Positions 39,193-46,728 of a stretch of 50,076 bases of DNA are shown here, piece after piece. Under the pieces are notes generated by a model that saw only the letters and a list, made by a program, of their open reading frames with translations, did not search any database and was not told the origin of the DNA. The stretch comes from DASVBE01 sp036375995 (GTDB taxonomy: Bacteria > Actinomycetota > Actinomycetes > Streptosporangiales > Streptosporangiaceae), in contig DASVBE010000053.1 in assembly GCA_036375995.1 (NCBI GenBank), forward strand, positions 1 through 50,076. The letters run 5' to 3'. Within the stretch, counting starts at the first letter, position 1. Every line of letters starts with the position of its first letter. The position numbers and the translations under genes are program-made.

Positions 39193-39260
39193 GGCCTGGG
39201 CCCCGGCCCAGGCCGTCCCGCGGCCCCGGGCGCCGTGGGGCGCCCGGGGCCGCGGGACGG
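39193..39260 (-). terminator. Two tandem strong hairpins inside the nucleoside transporter operon
   Basis: A 22-bp perfect stem (39213-39234 with 39239-39260) closes a 4-nt loop. An overlapping 10-bp stem GGCCTGGGCC/GGCCCAGGCC (39193-39214) follows it in the direction of transcription. They lie between the binding-protein stop and the ATPase start. As in other binding-protein operons, they may stop most polymerases or protect the upstream mRNA, so the lipoprotein exceeds the membrane subunits. Confidence 0.75.
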
Positions 39261-39269
39261 TGATGATGC

Positions 39270-40388
39270 TTACGCCGGGCTCTTCGTAGCAGGCTTAATC
39301 TTGCCACTGATGATGTCGGCCTTGATCTGGTCCAGCTCAGCCTTGACCGAGGCCGGTATCTTGCTGTCGAAGTCGTGGAACGGGGCCAGCCCGACACCGT
39401 TGTTCGCCAGCGTGCCGATGTAGTTGCCGCCCTTGAAGTCGCCCTTCTGAGCGGCCAGCACGGCGGTCTTCACGGCGACCGTGATGCCCTTGTTGATGCT
39501 GGTGATGAAGTACTTGCAGTACTGCGCGGCGCTGATGCAGCCGTCGGTGTCCACCCACATCATGTTGACCTTCTGGGTGCCCGCGGCGTTGTCGGCGGTC
39601 TGCACGGCCTTGGCCGCGCCCAGGCCGACGTTGCCGGCCACCGGGAAGATGATGTCCGCGCCCTCGCTGATGAACGTGGTGGTCAGCCGCTGGCCGGCGG
39701 TCAGGTCGGTGAAGTTGCCGGTGAAGCTGCCGTTCTGGGTCTTCTCGTTCCAGCCGAGGACCTGCACGTTCGCGTGGTGCTTCTGGTTGTAGTACTGCAC
39801 GCCGTCCCAGAAGCCGTCCATGTAGATGGTCACCGTGGGCAGCTTCTGGCCGCCGAAGGTGGCGACCTTGTGCGTCTTGCTCATCGCCGCGGCCAGATAC
39901 CCGCCCTGGAAGCCGTCCTCCACCGTGTTGAACAGCAGCGCGTCCACGTTGTCCAGCGGCTTGGCGTAGCTGAAGTCAACGATCGCGAACTTCTGGTCCG
40001 GGTTTGCCTGCGCCGCCTTCTGGGTCGCGTCGCCCATCAGGAACCCGACGGTGACAATGATCCCGCACTTCTGGTTGATGAACGAGGTGATGTTCGGCGC
40101 GTAGTCGGTCGGTGACGCCGACGGCAGGAACTGGGCGGTGATGTTCGGGTTCACCGCCGCCGCCTCGGTCGCGCCCTGGTAGGCCGACTGGTTGAACGAC
40201 TTGTCGTTGACCGTGCCGGTGTCGGACACCAGGCAGGCCTTGAACTTGGCGGCGGCGGGTGCGCTGCTCGACGAACTGCCCGAGCTGCTGCTCGGCGTGC
40301 CGCCACCGCCTCCGCCGCTCGAGCCGCACGCGGCGGCCAGCAATGCGACGGCCGACAGGCCGGCGATGCACGCGAGTCTTGCTCTCAC
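39270..40388 (-). CDS. BMP family nucleoside-binding lipoprotein
   Basis: A 372-aa lipoprotein. GTG 40388 starts a short signal (VRARLACIAGLSAVALLAAACGSS) with lipobox LAAAC. A Gly/Ser linker of ~25 residues follows, then the PnrA/BMP substrate-binding fold: KACLVSDTGTVNDKSFNQSAYQGATEAAA (about 46-74), FINQKCGIIVTVGFLMGD and ADIIFPVAGNVGLGAAKAV. The DTG.VNDKSFNQ stretch is the typical BMP nucleoside-site motif. A GAGGAGG ribosome binding site is clear. The substrate class (purine and pyrimidine nucleosides) is inferred from family and neighbours. Confidence 0.94.
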   Translation of the reverse strand: MRARLACIAGLSAVALLAAACGSSGGGGGGTPSSSSGSSSSSAPAAAKFKACLVSDTGTVNDKSFNQSAYQGATEAAAVNPNITAQFLPSASPTDYAPNITSFINQKCGIIVTVGFLMGDATQKAAQANPDQKFAIVDFSYAKPLDNVDALLFNTVEDGFQGGYLAAAMSKTHKVATFGGQKLPTVTIYMDGFWDGVQYYNQKHHANVQVLGWNEKTQNGSFTGNFTDLTAGQRLTTTFISEGADIIFPVAGNVGLGAAKAVQTADNAAGTQKVNMMWVDTDGCISAAQYCKYFITSINKGITVAVKTAVLAAQKGDFKGGNYIGTLANNGVGLAPFHDFDSKIPASVKAELDQIKADIISGKIKPATKSPA

Positions 40389-40686
40389 GGTTGCCTCCTC
40401 TGCAACGGCGGCCTGCGGCCACCCCTGTAAGACGGCGCGTTTGCGCGCGCAGCCCACGCGACCAGGGCGGGAAGTTCCGATTGCCCCCTCTGGGATTTAC
40501 CGGATGCTAGCCGGGTTGGCGCCGCGCAGGAAGCGCCGCCGGCTATGCGGAAAAGGCTGCAACCGAATCGAGATCACGGCCTGCCGTAATGGGCCGCAAG
40601 GATTACGGGAAGACCCTGGCAAGGCCGGGGAAATCTGGCCCCTGCACCATCGGCTGACCGCTGAATTTCCCGTGACGGAGGACCGG
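40389..40686. promoter_or_regulatory. 298-bp divergent control region of the nucleoside island
   Basis: This lies between the BMP gene and cdd. It holds a possible BMP -10 TAGCAT on minus (40504-40509), an inverted repeat CCGTAAT/ATTACGG (40584-40590, 40602-40608) and a longer-range GGGAAAT/ATTTCCC pair (40628-40634, 40665-40671) that could fold the cdd leader. A ribosome binding site GGAGG stands 5 nt before cdd. I found no recognisable riboswitch. Confidence 0.5.
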
Positions 40687-41118
40687 ATGCTCATCGACTG
40701 GCCAGCACTGCGCGCGGCGGCCACGGCCGCCGCCGCCCGTGGGTACGCGCCGTATTCGCGGCTGCACGTGGGAGCGGCCGGCCAGGCCGCCGACGGACGG
40801 GTCGTGACCGGCTGCAACGTGGAGAACGCATCGTTCGGGCTGACCCTGTGCGCCGAATGCGGCCTGGTCTCCGCGCTGCACGCGACCGGCGGCGGGCGGC
40901 TCACCGCGGTCAGCGTGGTGGCCGGGGACGGCGCGCCGCTGGTGCCCTGCGGCCGGTGCCGGCAGCTGCTGCTCGAGGCCGGCGGCCCCGGCCTGCTGGT
41001 CGACGGCGGGCCCGAGGCCGGGGCCGCGCCACGGCGGCTGGCCGAGCTGCTTCCGGACGCGTTCTCCGGTACCGACCTGGCCGGGCGGCGGGACCAGCCG
41101 GAGGGGCAGCATGCCTGA
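40687..41118 (+). CDS. cdd: Cytidine deaminase
   Basis: A 143-aa homotetrameric-type enzyme that converts cytidine and deoxycytidine to uridine and deoxyuridine. The zinc/catalytic motifs are LCAECGLVSAL (about 57-67, C-A-E) and PCGRCRQLLLEAGG (about 91-104), with the substrate-binding NVENASFGLT just before. ATG 40687 follows GGAGG. The last 8 bp overlap deoA, so the two are coupled and the uridine formed can be phosphorolysed at once. Confidence 0.95.
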   Translation: MLIDWPALRAAATAAAARGYAPYSRLHVGAAGQAADGRVVTGCNVENASFGLTLCAECGLVSALHATGGGRLTAVSVVAGDGAPLVPCGRCRQLLLEAGGPGLLVDGGPEAGAAPRRLAELLPDAFSGTDLAGRRDQPEGQHA

Positions 41119-42406
41119 CGCCGCCGGGCTGATCCGGGCCAAGCGGGACGGCGGCGAGCTGACCGCGGACGACATCGGCTGGCTGATCGGCGCGTACACC
41201 GGCGGCCAGGTCGCCGAGGAGCAGATGTCGGCGCTGCTGATGGCCATTTACTTCCGCGGGCTGAACCCGGCCGAGCTGCGCGCCTGGACCGCGGCGATGA
41301 TCGACTCCGGGGAACGGCTCGACCTGTCCGCGGTGGGGCGGCCCACCGTGGACAAGCACTCCACCGGCGGGGTCGGCGACAAGGTCTCGCTGATCCTGGC
41401 GCCCCTGGTGGCCTGCTTCGGCGCGGCGGTGCCGCAGCTGTCCGGCCGCGGCCTGGGCCACACCGGCGGCACCCTGGACAAGCTCGAGGCGATCCCCGGC
41501 TGGCGGGCGCTGCTGCCGCCGGCCGAGATGATCTCGGTCCTGCGCCGCGAGGGCTGCGTGATCTGCGCGGCCGGCCCGGGCCTCGCCCCGGCCGACCGCA
41601 GGCTGTACGCGCTGCGCGACGTGACCGGCACGGTCGAGTCGATCCCGCTGATCGCCAGCTCGATCATGTCCAAGAAGATCGCCGAGGGAACCGCGGCGCT
41701 GGTGCTCGACGTCAAGGTCGGCAGCGGCGCGTTCATGCGGGACCGGCCGGCGGCGCGGCAGCTGGCCCGCACCATGGTGGCGCTGGGCACCGAGTCCGGG
41801 GTGGCCACCACCGCGCTGCTCACGGCCATGGATACGCCGCTCGGCCGGGCCGCGGGGAACGCGGTGGAGGTGGAGGAGGCGGTGGCCACCCTGCGCGGCG
41901 AGGGCCCGCCGGACCTGACCGCGGTGACCGTGGCGCTGGCCGCGGAGATGCTCCGGCTGGCCGGGCTGCCCGGCGACGAGGCCGCGCTGACCGCGGCGCT
42001 GTCCGACGGCACCGCGCTGGCCCGCTACCGGGCGATGGTCGCCGCCCAGGGCGGCGACCCGGACGCGCCACTGCAGCAGGCCGCGCACACCCGCACGGTG
42101 GCCGCGGACCGCGACGGCTGGCTGCAGCGGCTCGACGCGTACGCGGTCGGCGTGGCCGCCTGGCGGCTCGGCGCGGGCCGGGCCCGCAAGGAGGACCCGG
42201 TCAGCGCCTCGGCCGGGGTGATCTGCCGGGTCAAGCCGGGGGAGCCGGTGCAGGCCGGGCAGGCCGTCCTCGAGCTGCGGGCCGACGACGACGGCCGGTT
42301 CGGCCCGGCCCTCGCCGCGCTGGACGGCGTGATCACCATCGGCCCGGAGCCGCCGCCGGAGGCACCGTTGATCCTGGAGCGCATCACCGCCGGGCCGCCT
42401 CTGTAA
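41111..42406 (+). CDS. deoA: Thymidine/pyrimidine-nucleoside phosphorylase
   Basis: A 431-aa phosphorylase releasing thymine or uracil and (deoxy)ribose-1-phosphate. The family signature is SGRGLGHTGGTLDKLEAIPG (about 114-133). Other parts are VDKHSTGGVGDKVSLILAPL (phosphate site), SSIMSKKIAEGTAALVLDVKVGSGAFM and the C-terminal RKEDPVSASAGVICRVKPGEPVQAGQ. The length and C-terminal domain fit thymidine or pyrimidine-nucleoside phosphorylases; deoA is used as the customary symbol. It starts within the end of cdd. Confidence 0.94.
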   Translation: MPDAAGLIRAKRDGGELTADDIGWLIGAYTGGQVAEEQMSALLMAIYFRGLNPAELRAWTAAMIDSGERLDLSAVGRPTVDKHSTGGVGDKVSLILAPLVACFGAAVPQLSGRGLGHTGGTLDKLEAIPGWRALLPPAEMISVLRREGCVICAAGPGLAPADRRLYALRDVTGTVESIPLIASSIMSKKIAEGTAALVLDVKVGSGAFMRDRPAARQLARTMVALGTESGVATTALLTAMDTPLGRAAGNAVEVEEAVATLRGEGPPDLTAVTVALAAEMLRLAGLPGDEAALTAALSDGTALARYRAMVAAQGGDPDAPLQQAAHTRTVAADRDGWLQRLDAYAVGVAAWRLGAGRARKEDPVSASAGVICRVKPGEPVQAGQAVLELRADDDGRFGPALAALDGVITIGPEPPPEAPLILERITAGPPL

Positions 42407-42456
42407 CGCCGCTGCAACGCCGCTGAAACCGGCCCGGCTGAGGATCGGTACCGATC
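42405..42456. promoter_or_regulatory. Direct repeat and 14-bp palindrome after deoA
   Basis: AACGCCGCTG is repeated in tandem just after the deoA stop (about 42405-42425). GATCGGTACCGATC (42443-42456) is a perfect palindrome 38 bp before the membrane protein gene. It is a candidate operator or an internal boundary in the island. Confidence 0.45.
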
Positions 42457-42494
42457 AGGGCCTCCGGCGCCACCGGCATCAAGATAGGCAGCGC

Positions 42495-43022
42495 ATGACT
42501 TCGATCCGGCGCTTCGCTCCCCCGGAGTTGCTTACCGTGGGTGCGGGCATAGTGCTGCTGATCGGCATGCTGGCGTTCCCCTGGTATCACGAGGCCGACC
42601 CGTGGGTCGTCCAGGGTGCGGTGACGGCGTCATCGGCGTTCGACCACAACGTGCTCGGCGGTCCGGGCGGCTACCTCGGGCTGGCCGCGGTGGTGCTGCT
42701 GATCGTGCTGCTGGCCGAGCTGATCTACAGCCGCCTGGCCCCGCCGCGGCTGCCGAACCTGCCGGTGGCCTGGGCCACCGCGGAGCTGGTCACCGCGCTG
42801 GCGGTGGGCTTGCTGCTGGTGGCCAGGATGCTGGTGCACCTGGGCGACTTCGGCTGGGGCTTCTACCCGGTCATGGGCGCGGCTATGGTGCTGGCTTACG
42901 GCGCGTTCGCGATGGGCCGGGGCAGCTCGGTGCGCCCGGCGAACGTGCTGGCCGGCCGGTTACCGGCCCGCACGGGCCGGCCGGCAGCCGGGGAGCCACC
43001 GGCTGCCGGCCCCGCGCGCTGA
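42495..43022 (+). CDS. Four-helix membrane protein in the nucleoside salvage island
   Basis: A 175-aa protein of unknown function. Four hydrophobic segments are visible: LLTVGAGIVLLIGMLAFPWY (about 13-32), YLGLAAVVLLIVLLAELIYS (about 56-75), ELVTALAVGLLLVARMLVHL (about 95-114) and FYPVMGAAMVLAYGAFAMG (about 121-139), followed by a basic Pro/Ala tail. It sits between deoA and add, 88 bp after deoA. No substrate-binding motif is seen, and it need not be functionally tied to nucleosides. No clear ribosome binding site precedes ATG 42495. Confidence 0.75.
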   Translation: MTSIRRFAPPELLTVGAGIVLLIGMLAFPWYHEADPWVVQGAVTASSAFDHNVLGGPGGYLGLAAVVLLIVLLAELIYSRLAPPRLPNLPVAWATAELVTALAVGLLLVARMLVHLGDFGWGFYPVMGAAMVLAYGAFAMGRGSSVRPANVLAGRLPARTGRPAAGEPPAAGPAR

Positions 43023-43084
43023 CGGGCGGTGCGGCCCCGTCGGCGGTGCGGCCCCGTCAGCGATTGCGCCCGGGCCGGCCGGGC

Positions 43085-43090
43085 GATAAT
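43085..43090 (+). promoter_or_regulatory. -10 hexamer of a leaderless promoter (add)
   Basis: GATAAT is followed by 6 nt and GTG 43097, so add can be expressed independently of cdd-deoA. Confidence 0.6.
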
Positions 43091-43096
43091 GACGGG

Positions 43097-44194
43097 GTGT
43101 CCCTGACCATTGATCAACTGCGCGCGGTGCCCAAGGTCCTGCTGCACGATCACCTGGATGGCGGGCTGCGCCCGGCGACCATCATTGACCTGGCCCGCGA
43201 GACCGGCTACCCCGGCCTGCCCAGCACTGACCCCGGCGAGCTGGCCCAGGCGGTGGCCGGCCCGGCCACGCACGGCAACCTGGAGCTGTACCTGCAGGCG
43301 TTCCGGCACACCGTCGGGGTGATGCAGACCAGGGACGCGCTGATCCGGGTGGCCCAGGAATGCGCCGAGGACCTGGCCGACGACGGGGTGACCTACGCCG
43401 AGGTCAGGTTCGCGCCCGAGCTGCACGTCAGCCGCGGGCTGAGCCTGGACCAGGTGACCGAGGCCGTGCTCGAGGGCTTCCGGCGCGGCTCCGCCGGGCG
43501 GCGGATCACCGTGTACGCGCTGCTCACCGCGATGCGCACGGCGGCACGCTCGCTGGAGATCGCCGAGCTTGCGGTGCGGCACCGGGACGAGGGGGTGGTC
43601 GGCTTCGACATCGCCGGCGCCGAGGCGGGCAGCCCGCCGAGCCGGCACCTGGACGCATTCCAGTACGTGGCCAGGGAGAACTTCCACATCACGATCCACG
43701 CCGGCGAGGGGTTCGGCCTGCCGTCGATCTGGGAGGCGCTGCAGTGGTGCGGCGCCGAGCGGCTCGGCCACGGCGTGCGGATCATCGATGACATCAGCGT
43801 CGGCCCCGAGGGCACGCTGTCCCTTGGCCGGCTGGCCAGCTACGTGCGCGACCGGCGGATCCCGCTGGAGATGTGCCCGACGTCCAACGTGCAGACCGGC
43901 GCGGCCCCCTCGATCGAGGCGCACCCGATCCGGCTGCTGCGCCAGCTGTCCTTCCGGGTCACGGTGAACACCGACAACCGGCTGATGAGCGGCGTCACGC
44001 TGTCCTCCGAGTTCGCCGCGCTGTCCGAGGCGTTCGGGTACGGCTGGTCCGACGTGGAGTGGCTCACGATCAACGCTATGAAGAGCGCGTTCGCGCCGTT
44101 CGACGAGCGGCTGGCGATCATCAACACGATCATCAAGCCGGGCTTCGCGGTGGCCAGGGCGGCCAGCGGCGCGGTCCTTCAGACGTCGAGGTAA
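43097..44194 (+). CDS. add: Adenosine deaminase
   Basis: A 365-aa zinc enzyme converting adenosine and deoxyadenosine to inosine and deoxyinosine. The metal and catalytic motifs are in order: HDHLDGGLRP (about 16-25), VGFDIAGAE, ITIHAGEGFGLPSIWEAL (His and Glu), ERLGHGVRI, and CPTSNVQTG followed by VNTDNRLMSG (Asp). GTG 43097 follows GATAAT at leaderless spacing. The inosine produced feeds purine nucleoside phosphorylase. Its TAA stop lies inside the -10 element of deoC. Confidence 0.95.
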   Translation: MSLTIDQLRAVPKVLLHDHLDGGLRPATIIDLARETGYPGLPSTDPGELAQAVAGPATHGNLELYLQAFRHTVGVMQTRDALIRVAQECAEDLADDGVTYAEVRFAPELHVSRGLSLDQVTEAVLEGFRRGSAGRRITVYALLTAMRTAARSLEIAELAVRHRDEGVVGFDIAGAEAGSPPSRHLDAFQYVARENFHITIHAGEGFGLPSIWEALQWCGAERLGHGVRIIDDISVGPEGTLSLGRLASYVRDRRIPLEMCPTSNVQTGAAPSIEAHPIRLLRQLSFRVTVNTDNRLMSGVTLSSEFAALSEAFGYGWSDVEWLTINAMKSAFAPFDERLAIINTIIKPGFAVARAASGAVLQTSR

Positions 44195-44197
44195 CGT
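44192..44197 (+). promoter_or_regulatory. -10 hexamer of a leaderless promoter (deoC), overlapping the add stop
   Basis: TAACGT begins with the TAA stop of add and is followed by 6 nt and GTG 44204. Confidence 0.55.
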
Positions 44198-44203
44198 CGG
44201 GAC

Positions 44204-45190
44204 GTGGCGATAGAGCAGGCAATCGAGCAGGCCGCGGACGGGCCCGGCGGGCTCCGCGGCTGGCCGGCCGGCGGCGCGATGTCCGGCACCGCGCTGCGCC
44301 GTGTGCTGCACGGCCTGGACGGGGTCGACGAGGTGGGCGCGGTGGCCAGGGCCGCCGCGCTGGCCACCCGGTCGATCAAGAAGGACGCCAAGCTGTGGGC
44401 GCTGGACGCGGCCGTCCGCATGATCGACCTGACCACGCTGGAGGGGGCCGACACCCCGGGCAAGGTCAGGGCCATGTGCGCCAAGGCCCGGCGGCCCGAC
44501 CCGGCCGATCCGGCGGTGCCGCCGGTGGCCGCGGTGTGCGTCTACCCGGACCTGGTGGCCGTCGCCGTGGCCGAGCTGGCCGGCAGCACGGTCGGGGTGG
44601 CCTCGGTGGCCACCGCTTTCCCGTCCGGCCGCGCCTCGCTGGCGGTCAAGCTGGCCGACACCGCGGACGCGGTCGCCGCCGGGGCCACCGAGGTGGACAT
44701 GGTCATCGACCGCGGCGCGTTCCTGGCCGGCCGGTACGGGCAGGTGTACGAGGAGATCGTGGCGGTCAGGGAAGCCTGCGGGGACGCGCACCTGAAGGTG
44801 ATCCTGGAGACCGGCGAGCTGGTCACGCTGGACAACGTGGCCCGGGCCTCGTGGCTGGCCATGCTGGCCGGCGCGGACTTCATCAAGACCTCCACCGGCA
44901 AGGTCAGCCCCGCCTCGACCCCCCCGGTGGCGCTGGTCATGCTGACCGCGGTGCGCGACTACGCGCAGATGACCGGGCACCGGGTCGGGGTCAAGGTGGC
45001 CGGCGGCATCCGCACGGCCAAGGACGCGGTCCGCTACCTGGTGCTGGTCAACGAGACCGCGGGCGCGGACTGGCTCACCCCCGATCTGTTCCGGATCGGC
45101 GCGTCCAGCCTGCTCAACGACCTTCTGATGCAGCGGGCCAAGCAGCTGACCGGCGTGTACGCCGATCCCGACGACTTCACGGTGGACTGA
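44204..45190 (+). CDS. deoC: Deoxyribose-phosphate aldolase, long eukaryote-like form
   Basis: A 328-aa class I aldolase cleaving 2-deoxyribose-5-phosphate into acetaldehyde and glyceraldehyde-3-phosphate. The Schiff-base Lys is K228 in DFIKTSTGK; the proton-relay Lys is K264 in VKVAGGIR; the Asp is in EVDMVIDRGAF. Most bacterial DeoC proteins are about 220-260 aa. This one has an extra ~90-residue N-terminus with VRMIDLTTLEGADTPGKVRAMCAKA (about 71-95) and an end TPDLFRIGASSLLND, both recalling human DERA. Its stop overlaps the next ATG by one base, tying it to acetaldehyde oxidation. Confidence 0.94.
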   Translation: MAIEQAIEQAADGPGGLRGWPAGGAMSGTALRRVLHGLDGVDEVGAVARAAALATRSIKKDAKLWALDAAVRMIDLTTLEGADTPGKVRAMCAKARRPDPADPAVPPVAAVCVYPDLVAVAVAELAGSTVGVASVATAFPSGRASLAVKLADTADAVAAGATEVDMVIDRGAFLAGRYGQVYEEIVAVREACGDAHLKVILETGELVTLDNVARASWLAMLAGADFIKTSTGKVSPASTPPVALVMLTAVRDYAQMTGHRVGVKVAGGIRTAKDAVRYLVLVNETAGADWLTPDLFRIGASSLLNDLLMQRAKQLTGVYADPDDFTVD

Positions 45191-46728
45191 TGGCAGCCAA
45201 GGCAAGCGGACGGGCCGCGCCGGCCAAGGCGGCACCGCCCGGCAGGGGCCAGGCGCCGGCCCCGGCGGTCCCCGCCGGGATGACCGCGCCCCAGGGCAGA
45301 TGGGATTACGCTGCTGCCCCGGAGTCGACGGAGATCGTGTCGATCGCGTCCGAATACGGGCTCTTCATCGACGGCGAGTCCGCCCCGGCCGCGGACGGCA
45401 AGCAGCTCATCACGCTGAACCCGGCCACCGAGGCGCCGCTGGCCAAGGTGGCCCTGGCCGGCCAGGCCGACGTGGACCGCGCGGTGGCCGCCGCCCGCGC
45501 CGCTTACGAGCAGACCTGGGGCCCGATGCCGGGCGCGGAACGGGCCAAGTACCTGTACCGGATCGCCCGGGCGCTGCAGGAACGGGCCCGCGAGTTCGCG
45601 GTGCTGGAAAGCCTGGACAACGGCAAGCCGATCAAGGAGTCGCGGGACACCGACATCCCGCTCGCCGCCGCGCACTTCTTCTACTACGCGGGCTGGGCCG
45701 ACAAGCTGGAGTACGCCGGGTTCGGGCCGGACCCGCGGCCGCTGGGCGTGGCGGGCCAGGTCATCCCGTGGAATTTCCCGCTGCTGATGGCGGCCTGGAA
45801 GCTGGCCCCGGCGCTGGCCGCGGGCAACACCTGCGTGCTCAAGCCCGCCGAGACCACCCCGCTGACCGCGCTGCTGCTGGCCGAGGTGTGCCAGCAGGCC
45901 GGGCTGCCGCCGGGGGTGGTGAACGTGCTGACCGGCGCGGGGGAGACCGGCGCCGCGCTGGTCGCCCACCCGGGCCTGGACAAGGTCGCGTTCACCGGGT
46001 CGACCGCGGTGGGCAAGGAGATCAGCCGGGCGGTGGCCGGCACCGGCAAGCGGCTGACCCTGGAACTCGGCGGCAAGGCCGCGAACATCGTGTTCGACGA
46101 CGCGCCGGTCGACCAGGCGGTCGAGGGCATCGTGAACGGCATCTTCTTCAACCAGGGCCAGGTCTGCTGCGCCGGGTCGCGGCTGCTGCTGCAGGAGTCG
46201 GCGGCCGACGCGGTGCTTGACCGGCTCCGCGCCCGGCTGTCCACGCTGCGGCTCGGCGACCCGCTGGACAAGAACACCGACATCGGCGCGATCAACTCGG
46301 CCGAGCAGCTGGGCCGGATCCGCGAGCTGTCCGACTCCGGCGACGCCGAGGGCGCGGAGCGCTGGTCGCCGCCGTGCGAGCTGCCGTCCCGCGGGTTCTG
46401 GTTCCCGCCGACGATCTTCACCGGGGTGAGCCAGTCGCACCGGATCGCCCGGGAGGAGATCTTCGGCCCGGTGCTGTCCGTGCTCACCTTCCGCACCCCC
46501 CAGGAGGCCGTGACGAAGGCCAACAACACGCCCTACGGCCTGTCTGCCGGGGTGTGGACCGAGAAGGGCAGCCGCATCCTGTGGATGAGCCAGCGGCTGC
46601 GGGCCGGGGTGGTGTGGGCGAACACGTTCAACCGGTTCGACCCGGCCAGCCCGTTCGGCGGCTACGGTGAGTCCGGCTTCGGGCGGGAGGGCGGCCGGCA
46701 CGGGCTGGCCGCGTACCTCGATGCCTGA
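45190..46728 (+). CDS. Aldehyde dehydrogenase, catalytic half of a split ALDH16-like pair
   Basis: A 512-aa NAD(P)-dependent dehydrogenase that probably oxidises the acetaldehyde made by DeoC. It has GVAGQVIPWNFPLLMAAWKLAPALAAGNT (about 186-214), FTGSTAVGKEI (nucleotide), LELGGKA with Glu292 and NQGQVCCAGSRL with the catalytic Cys (C326 by alignment to the usual middle Cys). The first ~45 residues are Ala/Pro-rich, followed by STEIVSIASEYGLFIDG. It overlaps deoC by 1 bp and the next ALDH gene by 8 bp (ATGCCTGA). Confidence 0.93.
   Translation: MAAKASGRAAPAKAAPPGRGQAPAPAVPAGMTAPQGRWDYAAAPESTEIVSIASEYGLFIDGESAPAADGKQLITLNPATEAPLAKVALAGQADVDRAVAAARAAYEQTWGPMPGAERAKYLYRIARALQERAREFAVLESLDNGKPIKESRDTDIPLAAAHFFYYAGWADKLEYAGFGPDPRPLGVAGQVIPWNFPLLMAAWKLAPALAAGNTCVLKPAETTPLTALLLAEVCQQAGLPPGVVNVLTGAGETGAALVAHPGLDKVAFTGSTAVGKEISRAVAGTGKRLTLELGGKAANIVFDDAPVDQAVEGIVNGIFFNQGQVCCAGSRLLLQESAADAVLDRLRARLSTLRLGDPLDKNTDIGAINSAEQLGRIRELSDSGDAEGAERWSPPCELPSRGFWFPPTIFTGVSQSHRIAREEIFGPVLSVLTFRTPQEAVTKANNTPYGLSAGVWTEKGSRILWMSQRLRAGVVWANTFNRFDPASPFGGYGESGFGREGGRHGLAAYLDA

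Noticed and set aside
40389..40686. Riboswitch (purine or preQ1 type) before the nucleoside genes
   Set aside because: The conserved cores of known nucleobase riboswitches are not visible. Only simple inverted repeats are present.
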